In this document: positions 56,072-64,000 of the stretch, one piece after another
Numbering within the stretch: the first letter of the stretch is position 1
Layout: each line of letters opens with the position of its first letter
NCBI GenBank assembly: GCA_009760855.2
Contig: WPIO01000014.1
Location: forward strand, 1,441,001-1,505,000
Direction: 5' to 3'
DNA length: 64,000 bases
DNA from: Cristatella mucedo
Lineage: Eukaryota; Bryozoa; Phylactolaemata; Cristatellidae
Notes under the pieces: model-generated
What the model was told of the DNA's origin: nothing
The model's database searches: none
Seen by the model: only the letters and a program-made list of their open reading frames with translations
Made by a program: the position numbers and the translations under genes

Positions 56072-56323
56072 GTTAGCTGTAAACGTTGTTCGTCTTAAGA
56101 CTGTTGTTGCGACCGCGAATGACCCCAATCAACCGCGTAGCGTAGTTCGCTTTACTCGCTTAAGGAGCCATCAGCCCAATGTGCGTCGTCTAAAGCCTAC
56201 TGACGTCTTCTTATGAATGAACGACCGAGCCGCTGTCTCTGCTGGTGTCGGTGTTAAAATTAAGTCTAAGCTATTAAGCTATTATTAGTCTATTAAGCCG
56301 TTTGAATGCCATGGTCGTTGCAG
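56072..56323 (+). other. CDK7 intron 1 (252 bp)
   Basis: It starts GTTAGC and ends TCGTTGCAG, phase 0. No repeat recognised. Confidence 0.85.
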
Positions 56324-56386
56324 TTTGCTATGGTGTATAAAGCAAGAGATGTCGCCAACAACGACCGAATAGTAGCGGTGAAGAAG
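56324..56386 (+). CDS. CDK7: CDK7 coding exon 2
   Basis: Twenty-one codons (FAMVYKARDVANNDRIVAVK plus K) between acceptor GTTGCAG and donor AAG|GTATGG, both phase 0. It completes the ATP-binding loop and supplies the catalytic Lys. Human CDK7 has Thr where this has Met in FAxVY; the position tolerates change in kinases. Confidence 0.93.
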
Positions 56387-57724
56387 GTATGGTTCGCGCG
56401 ATCTTTGCCGCATTCTGTCTGGTTAATTAAGTGCAGCCGCTAGGGCGCAGGGTCAGTTGTGAACGAGGCTGACGTGCGCGACCCGCGTGCTTGGGCAGCC
56501 GCGTGCAATATCTCACCCGCTGCGTTCTACACCTGTGCGCGAGTCTACACCTGTGTGTCGAGAGCGACGACGGCCTAGACGACGGCTGCGCTGCGAGCTT
56601 AGCATAGCTGCGAGCTCTACTGAAGAGCAGGCACCTCGGGAGAGTCTGGTGCCTCGGTGCCGCCACAGGTATGCGAAATAGCGCTTCGTTCTAGTCTCCG
56701 CAGTTTAAAAAAAGATATTTGTCATAGAAGCAGAGTACGGCTCAGTGATTCACGCCGTTCTCTGCCAGCCAGTTTTGCAGAATTGATATCTGCTCGCGAT
56801 GCTGCAGTTCCGTGATCGAGAGCCTGACGAGCTGGCTCGAATGAGGTCTTGCTGCTTCCCACCGAGTCTCTATGACGACCGACCGCTTGGTTGGCCGTGA
56901 TTTTCGTCTCACTCGAAATTGGGCGGGCACTGAACAGCATGCGTGGGTGGTACAATAGCATGCACAGCGCATGGTCCGTGAACTAGCACAGTGTGCATTC
57001 ATACGCCATGAAGTGGGAATCGTTTGGTCACGTCTTTAGTGCAGTGTGAAAAAAAAGGAATTGCAGTAAAGCCCTGAGCCGGCCCTGTGTGCCGCTCGGG
57101 TGCAATCTGCCCCTCTTAGAGCGATCAAGCTGAACACCGGCACGAGAGGTCGTAGATGCTGCAATTTAGGGGGACATACGAGGCATTTGTCTGGCCGGCT
57201 GGTCTCCGTAATGTAGACATTTACGCATGCTTGCCAGAATTACCTGGTTTCAAATCTAAAAGCTATTTATTTATAGGATCCGTCATGTGTAGATGCTATG
57301 CCTGCGTATGCAGAGCTCTTTTATTTGGTAGTTGTAGCTTAAACGAACTACCACGACTCGGAGCCGACCATGTAGGGTATTTAAAAGTGCAGCCAAGCTG
57401 CTGTTTCGGTCTTTTTAGTTCAGGACAAAACTGTGCTGTGGGCATTGAGGTGAATTTAAGATGCAGACTTGTGGTGCACGTTGCAGAAGTCGTGTGGCAC
57501 AGTGGTGGCATTGCTAAAGGGCTTGTAAAGGGTCTAAAAGTCAGTAGACTGTGACACTGCAGAGCAGTATGACTAGTGTACTGACATCAGCCCACCAGAG
57601 ATAGGGAGGAAGCAACAAATGCCAATCATGACAGTCCCAATCCTGTTGTTTTCCTTCATGTCGTGACATCAGACCGCTTGAATGTATGCTCCTATGAGTT
57701 TGTGGACCGGCTGCTGAAATTTCT

Positions 57725-57935
57725 CTAGTGCCCCAAGAGAATCAAATCACTTTGTAGGCATTTTACATATGCTAGAAAATAAGCATATCGATTGATTAAG
57801 ATGACATGTACAGTGTTAGAACGAGTAAATACATAAATGAAATTCGCAAAGACGAAGCAATTGGTGTGAGGAACAGGTGGGTTTGTCAGAAGAGCCATCG
57901 AATTACTCGGGCAGGACATATTTATAGCTGCACCC
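57725..57935 (-). mobile_element. Diverged LINE-A 3' end in CDK7 intron 2
   Basis: CCCCAAGAGAATCAAATCAC, TAGGCATTTTACATATGC, GACATGTACAGTGTTAGAAC and GTGAGGAACAGGTGGG parallel the complement of the LINE-A tail and 3' UTR. Confidence 0.6.
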
Positions 57936-57955
57936 TTTCTGCTGTTGAACAGTTA

Positions 57956-58140
57956 TCATCAGCAGTGACATTTGACGTATTTAGTATTAGTATTAGTACA
58001 TTTGTGCAAAGGGAAATGCAATTGAATGGGGAGTAATACCATGCTTGATAAACAAACAAAATGAATAACATGGTTAGGGGTGACATGCACAGGGTCAGCA
58101 TCATCAGCAGTGACATTTGATGTATTTAGTATTAGTATTA
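57956..58140 (-). mobile_element. LINE-A 3' UTR fragment flanked by 40-bp direct repeats
   Basis: The insert (57996-58100) reads GCAAAGGGAAATGCAATTGA... TGACATGCACAGGGTCAGCA. The flanks 57956-57995 and 58101-58140 (TCATCAGCAGTGACATTTGA... TTTAGTATTAGTATTA) are identical at 39 of 40 positions. The insert lacks the hairpin tail. Confidence 0.75.
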
Positions 58141-58597
58141 TTATTACGATGTTATGTCGACCACAAGCTTCCAAGTACTCTTATTGGACGAGTATCAGGG
58201 AGTGCAGTGGCTGGCCTATTCTCCAAGTTGAATCGACTCTGAGGTAGAGAGTGTTTGGCGATTGGAGTCAAGTATCTGCTGGCACAGTCACAGCCTAGCG
58301 GGCGTGCACATCGTCTGCTGCTAAGCATATCGAGTTAGGCTTGGTTTCGTCCTCTGGATTCTTGGACTTGAATCTTATATGGGTGGAGTGAACGGCTTCA
58401 GGTTAGCATTGCTAGAGACCTCCTCGAGCGTAGGCAGTTACGTAAACATCTCCCAGAAAGAGCAGTGTGCATGAGCAAATGCTGTGGCTCACGGCGGAGC
58501 ACTTACAAAATCAGGAGGCACATATTTCGTAATTTGACTGACTATCTGTGCCAGCTAGCAGAGGCGGGCTTATCTAAAATGTTTACAGGTTAAAGGT

Positions 58598-58690
58598 TAG
58601 CTGATTTACCAGCCTCGCTTTTATAGTGGCAGAAGAGCCTTCGCCGCTATGGCCTTGAGCTTTCGGTAGGCAGTAAAGAATTAAAAGTAA
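58598..58690 (-). mobile_element. Partial SINE S1 in CDK7 intron 2
   Basis: AGCTGATTTACCAGCCTCGC and GGCAGAAGAGCCTTCGCCGC. The tRNA head is missing and another S1 follows directly. Confidence 0.65.
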
Positions 58691-58697
58691 TCGGGTA

Positions 58698-58932
58698 AGC
58701 TGATTTAACAGCATCATTTATAGAGCAGCAGAAGAGACTTCACGGCTATCTCCATTGCTTGTAGAGTCACAATAAAGAATCGCCCACTGCAGGACTCGAA
58801 TCCACGGCCGAGGTCGGAAAGAGCAAGCATTTTACCTCCTAGGCTAAGACCCAGGGGCTGCCTGCTATCGGACTCGAACCTTGGATGTGGGTCGTGAAAT
58901 TCGGGCACCTTACCCCGGGGCTTCGATCCACA
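58698..58932 (-). mobile_element. SINE S1 followed by a second tRNA-like head
   Basis: 58698-58856 is a near-complete S1 (AGCTGATTTAACAGCATCAT, CCCACTGCAGGACTCGAATC, TTTTACCTCCTAGGCTAAG). 58858-58932 repeats a head (GACTCGAACCTTGG, GGGCACCTTACCCCGGGGCT), suggesting a dimeric or doubly inserted unit. Confidence 0.7.
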
Positions 58933-59124
58933 GGCAAATGTACTCAGGCAATAGCCATGCAGCTCCCTATCAACTGTTGGTGGCTCGTGGCTCAAGACTA
59001 ACTGTAAATGGCGGTCGATTCAGGGGAAAGCAGGCATACTGTGGTTGCACCAACGGTTGATACTATTAATAATAATAATAAGAGTTTGAATTGCCACTTG
59101 TGGATCATGATTGTTGGATCCAAG

Positions 59125-59260
59125 GACTCAGAACTGGTTTTGTCCAGCAGATAGGGTGCTCGCCCCGACCAAGGTCTTGCTGAGGTCGTGGGCTCGTGCC
59201 CCGAGGCATATGTGAAGCGCCTGAATAGAGATTAAGTTCTCTTGGGGCGCTATATAAATG

Positions 59261-59280
<20 letters not shown>
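59125..59280 (+). mobile_element. SINE S2 in CDK7 intron 2, well preserved
   Basis: GGTGCTCGCCCCGACCAAGG, GTCGTGGGCTCGTGCCCCGA, then the tail GAAGCGCCTGAATAGAGATT, AAGTTCTCTTGGGGCGCTAT and (AT)n. Confidence 0.9.
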
Positions 59281-59291
<11 letters not shown>

Positions 59292-59383
59292 ACACCACTT
59301 TAAGCTATCCCAACCCAGGAACTATATATATATGTATAACTATATATATAACTATATAACTATATATATATATAACTATATAT

Positions 59384-59416
<33 letters not shown>

Positions 59417-59516
59417 ACTATATAACTATATATATATATAACTATATATATATATATATATAACTATATATATATATATATAAACACCACTTTAGGCTAT
59501 CCCAACCCAGGAACTT
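59258..59516. repeat. AT array with a duplicated 33-bp unique segment
   Basis: (AT)n and TAACTATATA units are bracketed by AACACCACTTTAAGCTATCC then CAACCCAGGAACT at 59291-59323 and the same with one change at 59483-59515. Confidence 0.9.
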
Positions 59517-60324
59517 GAGGCCACGTCTAGCAGGCTAGTTAAAAGTGTGCTTCTGCTGATTGACGACGCAGGCTTAAGGCCGGTAGCTATGCTGTGTCCG
59601 GGTACAATTTTGAGGTAATTGGAACCGAGCTATCAGCAGCCTTGCAGGGCACCCCTTTCGTTGATTGCACATATGTGGGCTTAAAGGTTGCTGATTTTTG
59701 CGAACTTCCTCAGATGGTTTTTTATTTAAAATGAAGTGTTACAGTAGTTACTTTTATTGGCATATCACTTATTTTTGTCTACAGGGGCACGTCTGAAATT
59801 CTTCAGTGCCCGTAGCGGTAAACATAGGTCCGTTGTTGTTTTATTTGGGTTTGATACGGGTTGTCTTCTTACCGGCACGATCTTACTAGCAATTAGTCTT
59901 GTGATAGTGGGCTGTGGTGCAAGTATAATAAAATGCACAAATTCTGAGAATGGGTCTGAGATTTGAGCACTGAATTAGTTACTGCTCTATTGATTGGATC
60001 TTGATTTACGTACGCATGTTCGTCACGTTGCTGTTTTGGATTGCCGCCTGCTGCCTCGACTCTCGTGTCTCATGTCTCGTGTTTCATTGCTACATTGCTA
60101 GTTTCTTGCCCCTGTTTAGGCTGCGTTGGGCTTTACACGTGACTGATGCATGCTTGCTTTGGCATATTTTCTTGATGCTAGCAAGGGCAGTTGTATGTCT
60201 ACTTGTACACTGCTTACTAGTCTGCAGCATGCTTACCAGTCTGCAGCATTATGTTTCAGTTACAGTTTGCATGTTTTTTTGAGCTGAATTGATCTAGCTC
60301 ATCTGCTTTACCTGGTCATTCTAG

Positions 60325-60495
60325 ATTAAGGTCGGCAACCGTGCCGAAGCAGCCGATGGCATCAACCGCACGGCACTAAGGGAGATCAAGTTGTTGCAGG
60401 AGTTGGCTCACCCGAACGTCATTGGTCTGCTTGACGTTTTTGGCCACCGTTCAAATGTGAGCCTTGTATTTGACTTTATGGACACGGATCTCGAG
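60325..60495 (+). CDS. CDK7: CDK7 coding exon 3
   Basis: Fifty-seven codons from acceptor TCTAG|ATTAAG to donor GAG|GTAAGA, both phase 0. It reads [40 protein letters not shown] and [24 protein letters not shown] is the CDK7-specific cyclin-binding helix with the conserved Glu59. Phe88 is the gatekeeper and Met91 lies in the hinge. The coding sequence continues beyond the window: no HRDLKPNN or DFG exon is seen up to 64000. Confidence 0.95.
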
Positions 60496-60971
60496 GTAAG
60501 ACACATTTTACTGTCTGACCGGTTTTGCTGTTGGTATTTGTTCGAGGGAAGCTATTGCTGGATTCCATCTTTTGGTGCCTAATTGCACATACGTTGATTA
60601 TTCGATAAACCCTTAAATAATGCCACGGTCGACGGGAGGCGACTTTCGAGTCGAGCCTTCTTGGTCTTGGGCTGTCTACTGGCTTTCACGTACTTAATTA
60701 GTGCAACAGTTACCCGAGTTGCCCATTTGTGCCGCTACTCAATGACGGTTTTTCACGGATGAAGCACAGCCATGCTCAATAGTGCTTAGTATTGTCTGTA
60801 CTGGTTCATGCTAGCTTGCATCTCGTATACGTTTGAACCACTTGTACTCAAAGATTGTGCAACCTAATTACTTCGATGCCTTATGGAATGCAAAGTCATC
60901 TGCTGGCTTGCATATGACTTCTGATATATTTTTTAATTTGAAGGGGTACCGTGTATGTTGAGAAAAAGAAA

Positions 60972-61112
60972 AATATATAATTCATTTGAATAGTACCTTG
61001 AGAGAACTTAATCTCTGTCCGGGCACATCACGTATGCCTCCGGCTCTAGCCCACGACCTTGGTCGTCAAAGGGGAGCACCTTAAAACCCCTGGGCCAAAC
61101 CAGGGTTGATTC
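60972..61112 (-). mobile_element. SINE S2, diverged, in CDK7 intron 3
   Basis: TATATAATTCATTTGAATAG, GAGAGAACTTAATCTCTGTC, CGGCTCTAGCCCACGACC and CACCTTAAAACCCCTGGGCC. Confidence 0.8.
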
Positions 61113-61355
61113 TGAATCTGGTAGAGAGACGTGTGCTTGCACTTCCAGTTATATTTATTGAGACTTCCACGATCCTAACAACAGCTCCAGCCAGAGAATA
61201 GATAGCCCAGATACCCCTCTAATCCCCTTGGCCAATCCTAAAGTGTGCTTGTACAACGCTAGCTCGATGTGCAATAGACCTTTAATAATACGCAACTTCG
61301 AGATTCTTGATGATGCCCTTGACCTGTTTGCTGTGACTCTAGCTTAAATCGACTA

Positions 61356-61742
61356 ATAATTATAATAATAATAATGCACTTGATAAAGTGCCCTCAGAGA
61401 ACTCAATCTCTTTCTAGGCGGTTTACATTTGCTGCAAAGGGAAATGCAATTGAATGGGGAGTAATATCATGCTTGACAAACAAACAACATGAATAACATG
61501 GTTAGGGGTGACATGCACAGGGTCAGCATGCAAATGTGGTTAGTGGCAGCATGCACAGTGTCTGCACGCATAAGCACATCAAGGACGAATCACAAGGACC
61601 CACTAAATGCTGTCCTAAATGGGTGTGTTTTTAAGTTCTTTTTAAATGTGGTCAGGTCAGGGGATGTTCTGATGCAGGTTGGGAGGGAGTTCCAGGCTTT
61701 GGGAGCATACAAACTAAATGCACGGTCTCCAAAGGATTTGAG
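61356..61742 (-). mobile_element. LINE-A 3' end and ORF2 C-terminus, well preserved
   Basis: (AAT)n, hairpin complement and full 3' UTR. Then the minus frame encodes LKSFGDRAFSLYAPKAWNSL, PTCIRTSPDLTTFKKNLKTH and PFRTAFSGSL without breaks (61590-61740). Confidence 0.93.
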
Positions 61743-62126
61743 GACTATCAGTCCAACAGAACCCGATGCCACCCGGACAGGCTTCTCTTTCTTTTATACG
61801 GGGAGATCACTAGAAACTGGTGGAGGAGCTGCCATTGTCACCCATCCCCCATTTCAAACCACTTTCAGTCCACTCGAAGCAGTCTTTCGAATCTCTTGTT
61901 TTGAGTCCCTCTAACAGCAACCAGCTAATGATAGCAGTAATCTATTGTCCCTCCTAGGTACCAAGTCGTTGTTTATTTAAGGTTTTTTGACCTCATTTTC
62001 ATTGTGTGTTTCATCAGTGCAAAAAATCAAAGCTTCTCCCTAGATGATGATTCTAACATTCATTTCGACGATTGAGCTGAAGCCTTAAGTGCTGAATTGT
62101 TTGCACTGATTGATTTATTTTCTCTC

Positions 62127-62197
<71 letters not shown>

Positions 62198-62226
62198 TAC
62201 ACACACATATATATATGTATATATAT

Positions 62227-62268
<42 letters not shown>
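62127..62268. repeat. (AT)n(CA)n compound microsatellite
   Basis: About 140 bases of AT with short ACAC blocks. It joins the tail of the next S2 SINE. Confidence 0.97.
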
Positions 62269-62270
<2 letters not shown>

Positions 62271-62395
62271 CGTTTGTATAGAACCCAAGAGAACCTAAAC
62301 TCTATTTAGGCACTTAACATATGCCTCAGGGCTCGAGCCCATGACCTAAGCCAGACCTTGATCGGGGCGAGCACCTTAACCGCTGGACCAATTCT
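62265..62395 (-). mobile_element. SINE S2 in CDK7 intron 3
   Basis: ATTCGTTTGTATAGAACCCA, AGAACCTAAACTCTATTTAG, GGGCTCGAGCCCATGACC and CACCTTAACCGCTGGACCA. Confidence 0.85.
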
Positions 62396-62934
62396 CACAG
62401 TTCACGTGTGTGACCCCATTCACAAAAAAGTCATGCACTTGGGGCAAATATTCTCCCACGTTTGTACGCTATTGTCTCCTATTATTACAAAATTCTGCAC
62501 ATCTGCCCAGAAGCAGACATCACTCAGTCTGGATTTTGTGCTCTCCTTTGTATCCAGAATCGGCTGTGAGTCGCAAAGCCTAAAGACCCTCGACATGCTG
62601 TCCACACACGAACATATCTTCCTCGCCCTTGCTACTCAATACACCTTCCGACCTGTCCTCACTGGTGGATTGTTACTAACACGGCGTTAGCTGACTTTCT
62701 TGAAGAGTTTGCACCTCTGACTTAGCACACTGTGCTCCTTGCCCAGATGGCCTGTGGTTTACCGCAGACATTAAACCAGCTAGGTCTAGTAAGCGAAAGC
62801 TTGAGAAAGCATACACAAGCAGGCACCGATCGAGCAGTGTGTACACTGGCTGGGCTAGGTGGCATGGCTTTGAACCGCAGCTTTGGATCAACGGATTGAT
62901 CCGAGTCTGATCCCCTGATCAGTTCTCTAGCCAG

Positions 62935-63016
62935 GCTCTTCAGATATGCCACATGGGGTCGAACTCAATGCCTCGGTCGTCAAAGGTGAGCACCTTAACC
63001 ACTGGGCCAAATGAGG
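62935..63016 (-). mobile_element. SINE S2 head fragment
   Basis: GGGGTCGAACTCAATGCC at the B-box position and GAGCACCTTAACCACTGGGC at the head. The tail is degraded. Confidence 0.65.
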
Positions 63017-63369
63017 GCAGCACGTTCGCCAAGCAAGCCTCTTTCATGGTAGCTCACTAAAGTGATACTAGACCAGCGTGATTAGGTGACCGCCATCTAG
63101 CAAACTGGTAGAAAACTGATATATGGCTTTTGGGAGTCATTCACTGTTTGCTCTAGTCCTCACTGCTTCGTGTTCTACAGTTTAGGAAATTCGAAAGCAG
63201 TAAGCAGAAGCAATTAGTCACAAGCAGCTCTCTACCGGACCAATTGCTAAAAGTGGTCCTGCAACTCCACCCAAGCGGTGTCTGTATGTTGACCAAGGGC
63301 TTTCTCGCTGGAGTGGGGTAGAGCATCTCATTCTTTTAGCTCAGCTTTATAAGAGCTTTGTCCACTGCT

Positions 63370-63437
63370 CAGCATCTCTATTCAGGCGCTTCACATATGC
63401 CACTGGGCTCGAGCCTACGACCTCAATCGTCAAATAC
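63370..63437 (-). mobile_element. SINE S2 fragment
   Basis: ATCTCTATTCAGGCGCTTCA, CATATGCCACTGGGCTCGAG and CCTACGACCTC. The head has been cut off next to an S1 insertion. Confidence 0.65.
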
Positions 63438-63452
63438 ATTCTCCTTGACCTT

Positions 63453-63624
63453 GGTGAGCTGTGGTGGCACACTAGTCAAGGCAGTTGCTTTTCACGACCT
63501 CGGTCCCGAGATCGTGGGTTCGAATCCTGCGGTGGGGCGATCCTTTATTGCCACTGCAAGTGGCGGGGGATAGCCGTTAAGGCTTTTCTGTTGCTAAACA
63601 AAACAGGCTTTTGAATCAGCTAGT
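63453..63624 (+). mobile_element. SINE S1, plus strand, second head type
   Basis: GAGCTGTGGTGGCACACTAG (A-box side), GAGATCGTGGGTTCGAATCC (B box), GGTGGGGCGATCCTTTATTG, and end TTGAATCAGCTAG. S2-like head sequence resumes at 63640-63683, so S1 may have inserted into an S2. Confidence 0.85.
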
Positions 63625-64000
63625 TATTTTATAATTTGGTCGAAGCAAGTACCTTAATCACGGGACTAAACCAGCAACCTGTAGTTGGCTGGTGCAAGTA
63701 AGCCTCTCATTTCTAAATGCAGAGCGACCGGAGGCTGTCTGCCGTGGGAATGAATGCCGAATTTTGCCTCGAGTGGTTGCTTTTATTCATTTTGTTTTTT
63801 CCATGTGATCAGTACCCATGGACGTTTGCTACCGAGCAGCCGTTGCTAGTAGCTGCTTCGAGGTTGCCCCGTGCTAGCGCCGTTCTTGCACTACCTGTTG
63901 CAAAGAGGCTAGAGTGAGCTTGCTACACATTTTACCCCGAAAGGGTGGCTGCCGAGCCTGGTGGTGTCTGCCCGTTAAGCAGTGGTACTGTGGGCGAGGC

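Larger units (their letters stand above)
56387..60324 (+). other. CDK7 intron 2 (about 3.9 kb) with repeats
   Basis: It runs from GTATGG to the acceptor CATTCTAG. It holds LINE-A fragments, S1 and S2 SINEs and an AT-rich array, listed separately. Open frames at 57156-57554, 59757-59966 and 60001-60282 have no recognisable domain and are treated as chance. Confidence 0.85.
60496..64000 (+). other. CDK7 intron 3, 5' part (over 3.5 kb)
   Basis: It begins GTAAGA. It contains SINEs, a LINE-A copy and microsatellites, and no further kinase exon was seen before the window ends. Confidence 0.75.

Noticed and set aside
57156-57554. 132-codon frame in CDK7 intron 2 as an alternative exon
   Set aside because: No kinase motifs and no splice signals that keep the CDK7 frame; exons 2 and 3 join in phase 0 without it.
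63490-63545. tRNA gene (B box GGGTTCGAATCC with A-box-like sequence)
   Set aside because: The tRNA-like part is fused to the S1 body found at many other sites and lacks a complete cloverleaf, so it is a SINE head.

Overview
The window is animal nuclear DNA from an invertebrate, most likely a bilaterian. It holds spliced genes, dispersed LINEs, tRNA-derived SINEs and inverted-repeat DNA elements, and microsatellites. There are no operons, ribosome binding sites or CRISPR arrays. I cannot name the phylum. The bilaterian inference rests on a LIN-41/TRIM71 gene end with a let-7-type site in its 3' UTR.

Layout. Two conserved genes frame the window, both on the + strand. At 2-637 is the last coding exon of TRIM71/lin-41 (five NHL motifs), followed by its 3' UTR. 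At 56018-60495 are the first three coding exons of CDK7, ending in an intron that runs off the window. The roughly 54 kb between them is a transposon-rich spacer. It contains (a) about 25 fragments of one CR1/L2-like LINE family, here called LINE-A, with a (ATT)n tail; (b) four fragments of a second LINE, LINE-B; (c) two tRNA-headed SINE families, S1 and S2; (d) a decayed R2/NeSL-group reverse transcriptase at 14.9-16.7 kb; and (e) short DNA transposon relics with terminal inverted repeats.

Possible additional host exons are a CpG-rich island at 22.7-24.8 kb with a candidate first coding exon, a candidate two-exon gene end at 41.3-41.8 kb, and a membrane-protein-like exon at 44.0-44.2 kb. All three are inferences from open reading frames plus splice-like signals.

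How things relate. The two framing genes share no visible pathway. The informative interactions are among repeats. S2 SINEs end in the same hairpin tail as LINE-A, which suggests that a LINE-A-type reverse transcriptase mobilised S2. SINEs sit inside LINEs and LINEs sit inside LINEs. The clearest sequence oddities are a 70-bp near-perfect palindrome at 36979-37048, a 28-bp perfect palindrome at 3999-4026, and the let-7 site 49 bases after the lin-41 stop codon. I did not find convincing evidence of an entirely new biological system.
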